Shown here: one piece after another, positions 33,279-43,507 of the stretch
How the letters are laid out: every line of letters begins with the position of its first letter
Numbering within the stretch: position 1 is the first letter of the stretch
From: Burkholderia ambifaria
GTDB lineage: Bacteria; Pseudomonadota; Gammaproteobacteria; Burkholderiales; Burkholderiaceae
Assembly (NCBI RefSeq): GCF_001443045.1
Contig: NZ_LKPJ01000012.1
Location: 133,315-197,314 of the forward strand
Length of the DNA: 64,000 nucleotides
Direction: 5' to 3'
Translations under genes and position numbers: made by a program
Notes under the pieces: model-generated
What the model saw: only the letters and a program-made list of their open reading frames with translations
Databases searched by the model: none
Told to the model about the DNA's origin: nothing

Positions 33279-33798
33279 ACTGTCTCCAAACCTGAACGGG
33301 AATGACGCTTATTACTATGTATGACTAATCGATACGGCCAGACCGGATCGACTTGTATCCCGGCGCTTCGGGACCGTGACGACGATGGGTCGTCGCCCCG
33401 AAACGCGGGTGCAACGCGTGAAAGGCACGACTGGACCGGACGCTGCCTGCGCCATGCGAGGCACGGCACGCCGGCAATTGACGAATGTGATCGGGGGATG
33501 TCTCCTTGCTGGATGCATTCATTATTCGGTCTGCAACCTGTTTGAGCCGATACTATCGGCCACAAAAAGTCGCGTCCAACACCGATTGGGTATCAGTTGA
33601 TATCTGCGAGGTATGCCTGCGCGATTCGCCCCGCCATGGTGCAAGGTCGACACGCCATCGAGCGTTTTCACCGCATAAATCCGATACGAAGGCGATCAAT
33701 CTCAAGTAAAATACGGACCACTAACTCACCGTTCGCCGCTCCCGTTCGGCCGTGTCCGTCCCGGGCTTCGCATCGCTCCCCACTCGACGGCAAGGACC
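33279..33798. promoter_or_regulatory. Divergent promoter region, porin / LysR
   Basis: No gene is supported. The stretch contains a perfect palindrome CCGATACTATCGG (33547-33559) and an imperfect one, GGTATCAGTTGATATC (about 33588-33603), either of which might be bound by the LysR protein encoded at 33799. Confidence 0.4.
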
Positions 33799-34740
33799 AT
33801 GGAGCTACGTCACCTGCGCTATTTCGTTGCAGTCGCCGAAGAACGCAGCTTCACGCGGGCGGCACAACGGCTGCATATCGCGCAGCCGCCGCTGAGCCGG
33901 CAGATCCAGCAGCTCGAACAGATCCTCGGCATCGTGCTGTTCGAGCGCAATACACGGCCACTGAAACTCACCGAAACGGGCCGCTTCTTCTATCAACATG
34001 CGGCGCAGCTGCTTGCACAGACGGCCGAGCTCGAATCGATGACGCGCCGCGTCGGCAAGATCGAGCGCAGCCTGTCGGTCGGCTTCGTCGGCTCGACGCT
34101 GTACGGGATGCTGCCGAAGATCATCCGCCGCTTTCGCAGCGCATATCCGGCCGTCGAACTGAGCCTCCACGAGATGTGGACGATGGACCAGATCAAGGCG
34201 CTCAAGGAAGGCCGCATCGACGTCGGTTTCGGGCGCATCCGCCTGAACGATCCGAGCGTGCGTCGCGTCGCGCTGCGCGAAGAATCGATGATCGCGGCGC
34301 TGCCGCTCGGTCATCGGCTATGCATGAGGACCACACCGTTGTCGCTGCACGACCTGCTCGACGATACGCTGATCGTGTTTCCGAAAACGCCGCGCCCGAG
34401 CTATGCGGACCAGGTGCTGCCCGCGTTCCACGATCGTGCGCTGAAGCCGCCGCGCGTGCTGGAAACGCGCGAGCTGCAGGTCGCGCTCGGGCTCGTCGCG
34501 GCCGGCGAAGGCGTGTCGATCGTGCCGAAGAGCGTGCATGGGCTCAAACGCGACGACATCTCGTACCACGATCTCGACGATGCGCGGCTCGTGTCGCCGA
34601 TCATCATGAGCATGCGCCGGCTCGACGCGTCCGAAGACATCGAACGCATGCTGCGGCTGATCTACGACCTGTACGACGAGGAAGGGATGGCCTACCTGCC
34701 GCCGCAGGCGATGCGCGACGATCCGGCCGCGCAAGGCTGA
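33799..34740 (+). CDS. LysR-family regulator, BenM/CatM-like
   Basis: A 313-residue LysR protein: helix-turn-helix at the start (MELRHLRYFVAVAEERSFTR, QPPLSRQIQQLE), then a ligand domain. BenM/CatM/CatR proteins begin in exactly this way and respond to muconate and benzoate. It is convergent with the minus-strand cat-ben-benK block (ends 34768), so it is the best candidate regulator of that block. An ATAC-N7-GTAT site of the CatM/BenM type lies upstream of catB (43088). Confidence 0.82.
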   Translation: MELRHLRYFVAVAEERSFTRAAQRLHIAQPPLSRQIQQLEQILGIVLFERNTRPLKLTETGRFFYQHAAQLLAQTAELESMTRRVGKIERSLSVGFVGSTLYGMLPKIIRRFRSAYPAVELSLHEMWTMDQIKALKEGRIDVGFGRIRLNDPSVRRVALREESMIAALPLGHRLCMRTTPLSLHDLLDDTLIVFPKTPRPSYADQVLPAFHDRALKPPRVLETRELQVALGLVAAGEGVSIVPKSVHGLKRDDISYHDLDDARLVSPIIMSMRRLDASEDIERMLRLIYDLYDEEGMAYLPPQAMRDDPAAQG

Positions 34741-34767
34741 GCGCGCCGGGCCGCCCGGCTCGCGCGC

Positions 34768-36114
34768 TCAGTGCGGGACGGCCGGCGCCGCTTCGACGTC
34801 GGACTGGTCCAGCCGCAGGCTGAACGCGGCAAGCGCGGCGCCCGCGAGCGGCACGGCCAGCGCGAGGAAGAATCCGGACGGCCCGCCCCACGACAGGAGC
34901 GTGCCGCCGACGGCCGAGCCGGCGATCGCACCGGCGCGGCCCATCCCGATCGCCCAGCCGGTCGCGGTCGCGCGCAGCGCGGTCGGATAGGCGCCGACGA
35001 TCAGGTAGTTCAGCGCGATCTGCTGCCCGCCGATGCCGAACCCGGCCGCACCGAGGAGCACGAACACCAGCGCCCAGTTCGTGCCGGCGTAGCCGAGCCC
35101 GATCGCGATCGCGATGCCGGACGCGAACATCGCGCCGAGCAGGTTGCGCGTGTTCACGCGCGGCAGCACCATCGACAGCGGAATCGCGCAGACGATGAAC
35201 ACCGCATTGACGATCACGGTGCCGACCGGCGCCTGCTGCGCAGTCAGGCCGGCCGTCTTCAGCACGGTCGGCAGCCACGACAGCAGCATGAACCAGGCAA
35301 TCCAGTTCAGCAGGTAGATCGCCCAGATGCCGAGCGTCTTGCCCGCATAGCCGTCGCGAAACAGCGCGACGACGCTCGCCTTCGCCGCCGCGTCCTCCGG
35401 CACGCTCAGGCGCGCATCGGCCGGCAGCGGCTGCGCGACGATCTTCGATAGCGTCGCCCGCACCCGCTGCTGCGCGCGCGCGTCGCCGCGCGACGCCAGA
35501 TAGCACAGCGATTCCGGCAGCAGCAGCGCGACGAGGCCGAGCACCGCGAGCGGTACCGCGCCGCCCACGACGAAAATCCCCTGCCAGCCGATCACCGGCA
35601 GCATGCGCGCGGCAAGCAGCCCGCCGAGCATCGCGCCGGCAGGCAACCCGAGCAGCACGCCCGTCATCACTGCGCCGCGCAGGCGGGCCGGACAGTATTC
35701 GGCCGCGAGCGCGAGCAGCACCGGCGTGCAGCCGCCCATCCCGAGCCCCGCGACGAAGCGCAGCGCGAGAATGTGGTGCGGATCGCCCGCCCATGACGTC
35801 GCGAGCGTCGCGCTGCCGAACAGCGCGAGGCCGATCATGATCGCCGGCCGGCGGCCGATCCGGTCGCCGACGAGGCCGAGCGTCATCGCACCGATCGTCA
35901 TGCCGACGATCCCGGCGGTCAGGATCGGCGCGAGCGCGCCGGCCGGCAACCGGAACGCCGCGAGAATCGCCGGGCCGGTAAACGCGATCGCCTGCGTGTC
36001 GAAGCCGTCGAGCAGCGCGATCAGCACGCACAGCGCGAGCACGCGGATCTGCAACGCGCTCAGCGGCGCGTCGTCGATCAGCGCGGGAATCGAGCGAACG
36101 GAAGAAGAAGTCAT
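34768..36114 (-). CDS. benK: MFS aromatic-acid importer (BenK-like)
   Basis: A 448-residue, 12-helix transporter of the aromatic acid:H+ symporter (AAHS) family. The signature LLDGFDTQAIAFTGPAI in the first helix includes the Asp pair needed for transport in PcaK/BenK, followed by GLVGDRIGRRPAIM, the MFS loop 2-3 motif. Last gene of the benzoate block; with benABCD next to it, benzoate is the expected substrate. Confidence 0.87.
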   Translation of the reverse strand: MTSSSVRSIPALIDDAPLSALQIRVLALCVLIALLDGFDTQAIAFTGPAILAAFRLPAGALAPILTAGIVGMTIGAMTLGLVGDRIGRRPAIMIGLALFGSATLATSWAGDPHHILALRFVAGLGMGGCTPVLLALAAEYCPARLRGAVMTGVLLGLPAGAMLGGLLAARMLPVIGWQGIFVVGGAVPLAVLGLVALLLPESLCYLASRGDARAQQRVRATLSKIVAQPLPADARLSVPEDAAAKASVVALFRDGYAGKTLGIWAIYLLNWIAWFMLLSWLPTVLKTAGLTAQQAPVGTVIVNAVFIVCAIPLSMVLPRVNTRNLLGAMFASGIAIAIGLGYAGTNWALVFVLLGAAGFGIGGQQIALNYLIVGAYPTALRATATGWAIGMGRAGAIAGSAVGGTLLSWGGPSGFFLALAVPLAGAALAAFSLRLDQSDVEAAPAVPH

Positions 36115-36201
36115 GAATGCGTCTCCAGGACCGGACCGGCCCGCTGTTGCGGGGCGATCCGTCTATCGTTTTTTGGAATGCCGACTGCCCAGCTCGGCGT
36201 A

Positions 36202-36600
36202 TCAGTCCGCCAGCACCGCGACGGCCTTGATCTCGACGATATAGCCGGGCGAGCCGCCGAGCATGTGCGCGCCGACCGCGGTCCACGCGGGCCGCGGATG
36301 CGCATGCAAATAGCGATCGCGCACCTGCATGAACAGCGGCAGGTCGCGCATGTCGGTATGGAAGGTCGTCAGGTCGACGACGTCGTCGAGCGAAGCGCCG
36401 CCCGCCTCCAGCACGCGCTTCAGGTTCTCGAACGCCTGCACGATCTGCGCTTCGCGGTCTTCCACCAGTTGCATCGCCGCGTCGCGGCCGATCTGGCCGG
36501 ACACGTACACGGTATCGCCGACCTTGATCGCCGGCGCATAGCCGATTTTTTCGTACACGGCTTCCATGCCGGCCGGGATGATCGCTTCGCGTTTGCGCAT
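36202..36600 (-). CDS. RidA/YjgF-family protein
   Basis: A 132-residue RidA-type protein, which hydrolyses reactive enamine/imine intermediates or related compounds. It shows YAPAIKVGDTVYVSGQIGRD, QAFENLKRVLEAGGASLDDV and the C-terminal PGYIVEIKAVAVL. The Arg that binds the substrate carboxylate in archetypal RidA is near RYLHAHPRPAWTAV. It lies between benD and benK; RidA paralogues are often found in aromatic degradation operons, with an unclear role. Confidence 0.83.
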   Translation of the reverse strand: MRKREAIIPAGMEAVYEKIGYAPAIKVGDTVYVSGQIGRDAAMQLVEDREAQIVQAFENLKRVLEAGGASLDDVVDLTTFHTDMRDLPLFMQVRDRYLHAHPRPAWTAVGAHMLGGSPGYIVEIKAVAVLAD

Positions 36601-36723
36601 GAGTGTCTCCGTGGCCGGGCACGCGGCGCCGGCCGATCATGTTCATGTGATTGTCGAATAGGGCGCACGCGCGGCTGCGGCGCGTGCACGCCCGAGGCAT
36701 CAGGTTCGGCGAGCCGCCGCGGC

Positions 36724-37500
36724 TCAACCCGTATCGCCGCCCGCGACCGGCAGCACCGTGCCGGTGATGTAGCTCGCCTCGTCCGACGCGAGGAACAGGA
36801 TCGGCGCGATCTGTTCGTCGAGGCTGCCGTAGCGCTTGAAGAACGTCGAGTCGGTCACCTGCCGCACCGCTTCGGCCATCCACGCCTGTTCTTGCGCGTT
36901 GTCGCCGGCCGCATTGCGCGGCACGCGGCGCGGCGGCGCCGTGGTGCCGCCCGGCGCGGTCGCGACCACGCGGATGTTGTGCTCCGCGTATTCCATCGCG
37001 AGCGCCGCCGTCAGCGCATTGACGCCGCCTTTCGCGGCCGAGTACGGCACGCGGCGAATCCCGCGCGTCGCGTTCGACGACACGTTGACGATCGTGCCGC
37101 CGCCCGCGGCCAGCAGGTGCGGCAGCACCGCGTGGCAGCTGTAGAGTGTAGGCATCAGCGAGCGGCGGATTTCCGCGTCGATCTGCGCGGGCTCGAACTC
37201 GGCGAACGGCCGCATCCGGATCGCGCCGCCGACGCCGTTGATCAGCACGTCGATCCGGCCGAACGTCGCGACCGCGCACGCCATCGCCGCATGCGCGCCG
37301 TCGTAGGTCTCGAGATCGGCGACGAAGCCGGCCGTGTTGCCGCCCGGCGCTTCGGCGGCCACCTCGGCCACGAACTCCGCGCGATCGACCAACAGCACCT
37401 TGCCGCCCTCGGCCGCCGCGCGCAGCGCGACGCCGCGTCCGATGCCCTGCGCCGCGCCGGTGACGACGACCACCTTTCCGGAGAATCGTTGCATGGTCAT
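36724..37500 (-). CDS. benD: Benzoate cis-diol dehydrogenase BenD
   Basis: Converts 1,6-dihydroxycyclohexa-2,4-diene-1-carboxylate to catechol and CO2 with NAD+. A 258-residue short-chain dehydrogenase: cofactor motif TGAAQGIGRG, the NVSSNATRG strand with catalytic Ser, and YSAAKGG with the catalytic Tyr and Lys. The start at 37500 (MTMQRFSG) overlaps the benC stop as ATGA, supporting coupled translation. Confidence 0.93.
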   Translation of the reverse strand: MTMQRFSGKVVVVTGAAQGIGRGVALRAAAEGGKVLLVDRAEFVAEVAAEAPGGNTAGFVADLETYDGAHAAMACAVATFGRIDVLINGVGGAIRMRPFAEFEPAQIDAEIRRSLMPTLYSCHAVLPHLLAAGGGTIVNVSSNATRGIRRVPYSAAKGGVNALTAALAMEYAEHNIRVVATAPGGTTAPPRRVPRNAAGDNAQEQAWMAEAVRQVTDSTFFKRYGSLDEQIAPILFLASDEASYITGTVLPVAGGDTG

Positions 37501-38519
37501 GCCGCCTTTGCCGTCACGTTCGGCGTGAACTTCTCGTAGTGGAAGCTGTTGGGCTTCACGCCTTGATCGTCGAAGTACTGGCGCACCGCGTCGACCATCG
37601 GCGGCGGGCCGCACAGATAGACGTCCACGTCGCCGTCGTTCAGCGCATCGGCCGGAATGTGCTGCGTGACCCAGCCCTTGCGCGCGTGGCTCGACGCCGC
37701 ATCGGCGACCACCGTCGCGTAGCTGAAGTTCGGCAGCTTCGCCGCGACCGCTTCGATCGCGTCGACCAGCACCAGGTCGAGATCGCGCGTCACGCCGTAG
37801 ATCAGGTGCACCTTCTGCTGCGAGCCGCTGCGCGCGAGCACCTCGAGCATCGACAGGAACGGCGCGAGGCCCGTGCCGCCCGCGAGGAACAGCAGCGGCC
37901 GCGCCACGTCGCGCAGGTAGAAGCTGCCGAGCGGCCCGTTCAGCTCGAGGGTGTCGCCGGGTTTCGCCGATTCGAGCCACGTGCTCATCACGCCGCCCGG
38001 GATCTTCTTGATCAGGAAGCCGACCTTCGTGTCGCCCGGCGCGGACGAGAACGAGTACGACCGGTGCTGGCCGCTGCCCGGCACGCCGATGTTCACGTAC
38101 TGGCCCGGCAGAAACGCCGGCGCGGCCGCGCCGACGTCGAGCTCGAGCACGATCGCCGCGTCGTTGTGCTGCTCGACCTTCGTCACGGTCGCGGCGAATG
38201 CGCTGTGGCCGGTCTTGCACGCGACCGACGACGTCGGCACCGCGATCACGCAATCGCTTTGCGGCACCATCTGGCACGTCAGCACGAGGCCGCCGTCCTT
38301 CTCGTCCTCGGTGAGCGCGTCGTCGATGTAGTCGTCGCCGAGGTCGTAGCTGCCGCTTTCCGCGCGGCACTTGCAGGTGCCGCACACGCCGTCGGAACAG
38401 TCCATCGGCAGGTTGATCTTCGCGCGAAACGCGGCGTCGAGCACCTTCTCGCCGGCCTTGCAGTCGATGAAGCGGGTGACCCCGTCCTCGAAGTTCAGTG
38501 CAATCTTGTAGGTGGACAT
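37497..38519 (-). CDS. benC: Benzoate 1,2-dioxygenase reductase BenC
   Basis: The electron-transfer component: passes electrons from NADH via FAD and a 2Fe-2S cluster to BenAB. 340 residues: N-terminal plant-type ferredoxin (MDCSDGVCGTCKCRAESG holds three of the four cluster cysteines; the fourth is in LTCQ), FAD domain (YVNIGVPGSGQHRSYSFSSA) and NADH domain (LFLAGGTGLAPFLSML). The ATG at 38519 gives the standard start. Confidence 0.95.
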   Translation of the reverse strand: MSTYKIALNFEDGVTRFIDCKAGEKVLDAAFRAKINLPMDCSDGVCGTCKCRAESGSYDLGDDYIDDALTEDEKDGGLVLTCQMVPQSDCVIAVPTSSVACKTGHSAFAATVTKVEQHNDAAIVLELDVGAAAPAFLPGQYVNIGVPGSGQHRSYSFSSAPGDTKVGFLIKKIPGGVMSTWLESAKPGDTLELNGPLGSFYLRDVARPLLFLAGGTGLAPFLSMLEVLARSGSQQKVHLIYGVTRDLDLVLVDAIEAVAAKLPNFSYATVVADAASSHARKGWVTQHIPADALNDGDVDVYLCGPPPMVDAVRQYFDDQGVKPNSFHYEKFTPNVTAKAA

Positions 38520-38558
38520 GACCTCGTCTCCCTGTGTTACGTGTCGAAACAATCGGCG

Positions 38559-39047
38559 TCAGACGTGGTACACGTCGAGCACCTGCCGGATGTAGTCGTT
38601 CTTCAGCACGATCTTCTTGTTCGAAATCAGCAGCGCGTCGCCCACCTGGCGCAGCGTGACGAACATCGTGCCGAAGTAGTGATCGGTCACGCGGTAGCGA
38701 TGGTTGAGCGTGTCGAAGTTGTAGCGCACGTCCACCTCGCCTTCGCGCTCGGCCAGCACCTCGACGTTCGTCACGTTGTGGCTGGTGCGCGGCTCGGGCG
38801 TCGACGCACCGCTGCGCTCGGTCTTGATCCGGAACACGCGATCCTCGAGGCCGCCGCGATCCGGGTAGTACATCAGCGAGATCTGGCTTTGCGGATCGTC
38901 GGTCGGCCGGTCGTCGTCGTCCCACGCGGGCATCCAGTACGTGACGTCCTCCGTGTAGCAGGTCAGCCACGCGTCCCACTCGCGATCGTCGAGCAGGCGC
39001 GCTTCGCGATACAGCGCCGCGCAAATGGTCCGGTAATCGATGTTCAT
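38559..39047 (-). CDS. benB: Benzoate 1,2-dioxygenase small subunit BenB
   Basis: The 162-residue beta subunit of the oxygenase; structural, cystatin-like fold. Family segments include [20 protein letters not shown] and [20 protein letters not shown]. The start overlaps the benA stop as ATGA (39044-39047), as expected for stoichiometric alpha and beta chains. Confidence 0.94.
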   Translation of the reverse strand: MNIDYRTICAALYREARLLDDREWDAWLTCYTEDVTYWMPAWDDDDRPTDDPQSQISLMYYPDRGGLEDRVFRIKTERSGASTPEPRTSHNVTNVEVLAEREGEVDVRYNFDTLNHRYRVTDHYFGTMFVTLRQVGDALLISNKKIVLKNDYIRQVLDVYHV

Positions 39048-40402
39048 GCCTCCACCTCCCCGCGTTCCTGCTTCAGCGCATCGCGCATCACGTGCACCCA
39101 GTGTTCGTGCTGGCACACGAACAGCCCTTCGTCCTCGCTGCGCTCGCCCGAAATGCGCGGGTTCAGCCCCATCTTTTTCGCGTTCTCGTCCGGCCCGTCG
39201 ATCCACAGCGGCGCGCCGCGCGACAGGTCGTTCCACATCGCCGTGATGCCCGCGTAGCCGGCCTGGCACGCGCGGAATTCCTCGAGGTCGTCGGCCGTGC
39301 CCATTCCGGTCACGTTGAAGAAATCCTCGTACTGGCGAATGCGCGTCGTGCGGTCGGCTTCGCTCTCGCCCTTCGGCGCGAAGCAGAAGATGCTGACTTC
39401 GGTCTTGTCGACGCCGAGCGGGCGCACCACGCGGATCTGCGTGCTGAACTGGTCCATCAGGAACACGTTCGGGTACACGCACAGGTTGCGCGTCTGGTTC
39501 ACGATGAAGTCGGCCTGCACGTCGCCGACGCGCGCCTTGATCTCGTCGCGGTGCTGGTACACGGGCCGCACTTCCGGGTTCATCGTCTGGGTCCACAGCA
39601 GGATGTGGCCGTTGTCGAAGCCGTACACGCCCGCGACCGACTTGCTCCAGCTGTTCGCGTCGACGGCCTTGGTGCCGTCCTCCTTGCGGCGGCCCATCGT
39701 CGCCGCGTAGTTCCAGTGCACGGTGCTCACGTGATAGCCGTCGCAGCCGTTCTCCATCTGCATCTTCCAGTTGCCTTCGTAGATGTAGGAGGAATTGCCG
39801 CGCAGCACTTCGAGCCCGTTCGGCGCCTGGTCGACGATCTGGTCGATGATCACGCGCGCCTCGCCGAGGTAGTCCTCGAGCGGCAGCACGTCGTCGCTCA
39901 GGCTGCCGAACAGGAAGCCGCGATAGTTCTGGAAGCGCGCAACCTTCTTCAGGTCGTGCGAGCCGTGCGTGTTGAACTGCACCGGATACTCGGTCGTCTT
40001 CTCGTCCTTCACCTTCAGCAGCTTGCCGGTGTTCGAGAAGGTCCAGCCGTGGAACGGGCACGTGAAGCTGCCCTTGTTGCCGTGCTTGCGGCGGCACAGC
40101 ATCGCGCCCTTGTGCGCGCATGCATTGATCACGGCGTGCAGCTCGCCGGTCTTGTCGCGCGTGATGACGACCGGCTGGCGGCCGATCCACGTCGTGTAGT
40201 AATCGTTGTTGTTCGGGATCTGGCTCTCGTGCGCGAGGTACACCCAGTTGCGCTCGAAGATGTGCTTCATCTCGAGCTCGTACAGCGCCTCGTTCGTGAA
40301 GATGTCGCGGCGGCAGCGGAAGACGCCGGCCTCCTTGTCGTCCTGCACCGCGGTGGCGAGCAGGTGGTCCAGTTCGGTGGTGGGGTCGATCGTGGCGGAC
40401 AT
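39044..40402 (-). CDS. benA: Benzoate 1,2-dioxygenase large subunit BenA
   Basis: Catalytic alpha subunit (452 residues) that adds O2 to benzoate. Rieske centre: CAHKGAMLC (C, H) and FTCPFHGW (C, H). The mononuclear iron site lies around [15 protein letters not shown] (bridging Asp and two His). The ATG at 40402 ([10 protein letters not shown]) is chosen over an earlier open start at 40441; length fits the family. 116 bases separate it from catA. Confidence 0.95.
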   Translation of the reverse strand: MSATIDPTTELDHLLATAVQDDKEAGVFRCRRDIFTNEALYELEMKHIFERNWVYLAHESQIPNNNDYYTTWIGRQPVVITRDKTGELHAVINACAHKGAMLCRRKHGNKGSFTCPFHGWTFSNTGKLLKVKDEKTTEYPVQFNTHGSHDLKKVARFQNYRGFLFGSLSDDVLPLEDYLGEARVIIDQIVDQAPNGLEVLRGNSSYIYEGNWKMQMENGCDGYHVSTVHWNYAATMGRRKEDGTKAVDANSWSKSVAGVYGFDNGHILLWTQTMNPEVRPVYQHRDEIKARVGDVQADFIVNQTRNLCVYPNVFLMDQFSTQIRVVRPLGVDKTEVSIFCFAPKGESEADRTTRIRQYEDFFNVTGMGTADDLEEFRACQAGYAGITAMWNDLSRGAPLWIDGPDENAKKMGLNPRISGERSEDEGLFVCQHEHWVHVMRDALKQERGEVEA

Positions 40403-40518
40403 GTTGGTTCCTCCTGTGCGCGTGCCGGGTCCTGCAAGCACGCTCGCATCGGTATCGATTGAATCTCGCGGGGACCCGGCCGGCGGCGGCGCATGCGCGC
40501 CGCCGCGCCGTCGGGTGG

Positions 40519-41463
40519 TTATGCCGTGGCGGAAGCGCGCAGGCGTTCGACGATCTGGTTGTCCTTGCCCTCGACGCGCGGCGTCAGGACGAAGTTGAAC
40601 TCGATGTCCTGGTACGCGTCGGCCTTCAGCCCAAGGGCGGCGCCGCCGGTCTTGCCGGTGACGGGCGGAATCAGCTCCTCGCGCGTCGCATACGCGAAGT
40701 CATCCCAGATCAGCGGGTCGCCGTCGATGTTGAACTGCGTCGTGAGCTTGCGGTGGCCGTCGCTGGTCACGAAGAAGTGCACGTGCGCCGGGCGGTTGCC
40801 ATGGCGGCCGAGGCGATCCAGCAGCTGCTGCGTCGCGCCCTGCGGCGGGCAGCCGTAGCCGACCGGCATCAGCGTGCGGAATTCGTACTGGCCGTCCGCG
40901 CCCGTCTTCACCGCGCCGCGCAGGTTGAAATCGCTCTGCTTGCCGGTCGGGTCGAAGTGCGAATAGAAGCCGTGCGAATTCGCGTGCCAGCACTCGACCA
41001 GCGCGCCGGCCACCGGCTTGCCGTCGAGACCCGTGACCGTGCCGTGGATCACGAGCGGGCCCGCGGCTTCGTCCGCGTCGAGGTCGATCTTCGCGACGCC
41101 GTCGCGCACCGGCGCACCGGCGACATACAGCGGGCCTTCGATCGTGCGCGGCGTGCCGCCGTCGAGGCCGATCGCCTCGTCCTCGGCGTCCATCCGGATG
41201 TCGAGATACTTCTCGAGGCCGAGGCCGGCGGCGAGCAGCGCCGCTTCGCCGTCCTGGCCGAGCTTGTTCAGGTAGTTCACGCCAGCCCACACTTCGTCGG
41301 GCGTGATGTCGAGATCGTCGATCGCCTTGAACAGGTCGCCGAGCAGCCGCAGCACGATCTGCTGCGTGCGCGCGTCGCCGCCGTTGGTGCCATTGGCGCC
41401 CGCGTTCGACGCGGCCTTCAGCAGATCCTGCACTTCCTTCGTATCGAAAACTTTGACGCTCAT
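40519..41463 (-). CDS. catA: Catechol 1,2-dioxygenase CatA
   Basis: Intradiol ring cleavage of catechol to cis,cis-muconate. 314 residues with the N-terminal helical dimerisation domain ([12 protein letters not shown]...) and the catalytic core; Fe(III) ligands are visible as Tyr in GPLYVAGAP, Tyr in [10 protein letters not shown] and the His pair in RPAHVHFFV. Lies between catC and benA in the same direction. Confidence 0.95.
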   Translation of the reverse strand: MSVKVFDTKEVQDLLKAASNAGANGTNGGDARTQQIVLRLLGDLFKAIDDLDITPDEVWAGVNYLNKLGQDGEAALLAAGLGLEKYLDIRMDAEDEAIGLDGGTPRTIEGPLYVAGAPVRDGVAKIDLDADEAAGPLVIHGTVTGLDGKPVAGALVECWHANSHGFYSHFDPTGKQSDFNLRGAVKTGADGQYEFRTLMPVGYGCPPQGATQQLLDRLGRHGNRPAHVHFFVTSDGHRKLTTQFNIDGDPLIWDDFAYATREELIPPVTGKTGGAALGLKADAYQDIEFNFVLTPRVEGKDNQIVERLRASATA

Positions 41464-41537
41464 GATGGTGTCTCCACGTGTATTAGGGGAAAAGTGACCC
41501 GGGGTGCTCGCTGTCGCAGCAGAGGCGGCTCCGTGGC

Positions 41538-41828
41538 TCAAACGTCGCCGTCGTGTATCGACGACGGGTGGCGACACAACGGCGTCACCGAAATCTTCAT
41601 GTACGGGAACAGCGGCAGGCCGGTCAGGATCTCGTGCAGCTCGGCGTTGCCCGACACGTCGAACACGCTGAAATTCGCGTATTCGCCGGCGATGCGCCAG
41701 ATGTGGCGCCACTTGCCGCTGCGCTGCAGCGCCTGCGAGTAAGCCTTCTCGCGGGTCTTGATCTCGTCGGCCACCCCGGCCGGCATGTCGGCCGGGAGGT
41801 TGACGTCCATGCGTACGTGGAAAAGCAT
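41538..41828 (-). CDS. catC: Muconolactone delta-isomerase CatC
   Basis: A 96-residue isomerase that turns muconolactone into beta-ketoadipate enol-lactone. Start MLFHVRMDVNLPADMPAGVA and YSQALQRSGKWRHIWRIAGE are strongly conserved in the family, which assembles as a decamer. Sits between catB and catA. Confidence 0.94.
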   Translation of the reverse strand: MLFHVRMDVNLPADMPAGVADEIKTREKAYSQALQRSGKWRHIWRIAGEYANFSVFDVSGNAELHEILTGLPLFPYMKISVTPLCRHPSSIHDGDV

Positions 41829-41863
41829 CGTGATGTCCTGATACGTAATCGGGTTGGCGCAAG

Positions 41864-43000
41864 TTAGCGGGAGACTTTCGTCAGCCCGTCGCGGGTGAAG
41901 CGCGCGACCTTCGCTTCGTCGAGCTCGATGCCGAGGCCCGGGCCGCTCGGCACGGTCAGTTCGAAATCGCTGTAGTCGAGCGGGGCCGTGAGAATTTCCT
42001 CGGTGATCAGTAGCGGTCCGAACAGTTCGGTGCCCCACTGCAGATTCGCGAAGCTCGCGAACAGATGCGCGGATGCAACGGTGCTGAACGCGCCTTCGAG
42101 CATCGTGCCGCCATACAGCTCGATGCCGGCCGCATCCGCGATCGCTGCGACGCGCTGCGCGGCAAAGAGGCCGCCGCTCTGCTCGATCTTGATCGCGAAC
42201 ACGTCCGCGCCGTGATGCTTCGCGATCTCGAACGCGCTGTCCGGGCCCTGCAGGATTTCATCGGCCATCAGCGCGACCGGGAAGCGGCGCATCAGCCGCG
42301 CGAGCGCCGCGGCCGACGCGACCGGCTGCTCGACCAGTTCGCAACCGGCATCGGCCAGCGCCGGAATCGCGCGCGCCGCCTGCGTCTCGCTCCAGGCCAT
42401 GTTCACGTCGACGCGCACCGATGCGCGCTCGCCGAGTGCCCGCTTGATCTCGGCCACGTGCCGGACGTCCTCGGCGAGCGCCTTCGCGCCGATCTTCAGT
42501 TTGAACACGTTGTGGCGGCGCAGGTCGAGCATCCGTTCGGCTTCCGCGATATCGGTCGCCGTGTTGCCCGATGCGAGCGTCCACGCGACCGGCAGGCGAT
42601 CGCGCCGGCGACCGCCGAGCAGTTCGCTGACCGGCACGCCAAGGCGCTTGCCGTGCGCGTCGAGCAGCGCGGTTTCGAGCGCGCTCTTCGCGAAGTGATT
42701 GACCTTCGCGAGCTTGCCGAGGAACGCCATCAGCATCTGGATGCGCGTCGCATCCTTGCCCATGATCGCCGGCGCGAGGTACGCGTCGATCGCAAGCTTC
42801 ATCGCTTCCGGGCTTTCCGGGCCGTAGGCCATCCCGGCGATCGTCGTGCCTTCGCCGAGGCCCGTCACGCCGTCGCTGCAGGTCACCTTCACCAGCATCA
42901 GCGTCTGGCCGTGCATCGTGGCGACCGACAGCTTGTGCGGACGGATCGTCGGCAGGTCGACGAGGCGGGTTTCAATGCGTTCGATGGTAACTGAGGACAT
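41864..43000 (-). CDS. catB: Muconate cycloisomerase CatB
   Basis: Cyclises cis,cis-muconate to muconolactone. Enolase superfamily, 378 residues: N-terminal capping domain, then the barrel with the KxK acid/base pair in NVFKLKIGAKAL, metal ligands in the VDVNMAW strand and following strands, and VFAIKIEQSGGL. An upstream in-frame ATG at 43027 is possible; neither start has a good ribosome-binding site. First gene of the cat-ben block. Confidence 0.92.
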   Translation of the reverse strand: MSSVTIERIETRLVDLPTIRPHKLSVATMHGQTLMLVKVTCSDGVTGLGEGTTIAGMAYGPESPEAMKLAIDAYLAPAIMGKDATRIQMLMAFLGKLAKVNHFAKSALETALLDAHGKRLGVPVSELLGGRRRDRLPVAWTLASGNTATDIAEAERMLDLRRHNVFKLKIGAKALAEDVRHVAEIKRALGERASVRVDVNMAWSETQAARAIPALADAGCELVEQPVASAAALARLMRRFPVALMADEILQGPDSAFEIAKHHGADVFAIKIEQSGGLFAAQRVAAIADAAGIELYGGTMLEGAFSTVASAHLFASFANLQWGTELFGPLLITEEILTAPLDYSDFELTVPSGPGLGIELDEAKVARFTRDGLTKVSR

Positions 43001-43087
43001 GGGGCACGCTGCGTGTGGAAAGTTCATGGAACGGATTTATACGCGGCGGGGAAATGGGGCGTCCAATACTTTTGGGCGAGTTTTTTG

Positions 43088-43102
43088 ATACCTGGCAGGT
43101 AT
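43088..43102. promoter_or_regulatory. CatM/BenM-type operator upstream of catB
   Basis: ATAC-CTGGCAG-GTAT is a perfect match to the ATAC-N7-GTAT site used by CatM and BenM in Acinetobacter. It lies 88 bases upstream of the catB ATG. A second, looser pair (ATACC at 43141 and GGTAT at 43157) is nearby, like the multiple subsites in that system. Confidence 0.65.
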
Positions 43103-43507
43103 TGAAATACGACTCGAGACCCGGGATATTGCGGCGCGCCATACCTTTTTTGGCTAGGTATGCGGGCGGAGAGGCTTGCTGGAGCGTGGTCGCGCGTGGT
43201 CGGGGTATCGCTTGCGCGGAGGTGCGATGCGGCTACTTTCGGCAGTGGGAAAACCGGCTGAAACGAGTGGCCTGCCTGAATCGATCAGGGTTTTCCTGAG
43301 GGCAAAACGGTGGGGTTGGCCGTCGGTCTTCGGCTTCGGCGTCGGTTTCTGTGAACGACCGGATGGAGGTCGGTATGTGGATATCGACGCTCGTCGCCGA
43401 TGCGCCTCGTCTATCAGAAGCCGATGGTGGCTATCGGCCAACAGACGACCTTCGCGGGCAACGGGGTTCGGACATTCAGACGTCCGTTGCGCCCTGGAGG
43501 CGGCCAT
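43103..43507. other. Intergenic, no supported gene
   Basis: About 400 bases between the catB operator and the next LysR gene. Open frames are present on both strands, but none has a start signal or known motif. The part near 43410-43500 has the look of degraded coding sequence, without a recognisable family. Confidence 0.35.

Noticed and set aside
34604-37279. An 891-residue minus-strand open frame
   Set aside because: It is an out-of-phase shadow of benK, ridA and benD, which have complete motifs in their own frames.
43400-43507. Insertion-sequence remnant upstream of catB
   Set aside because: The sequence looks like degraded coding DNA, but no transposase motif or terminal inverted repeats could be identified.
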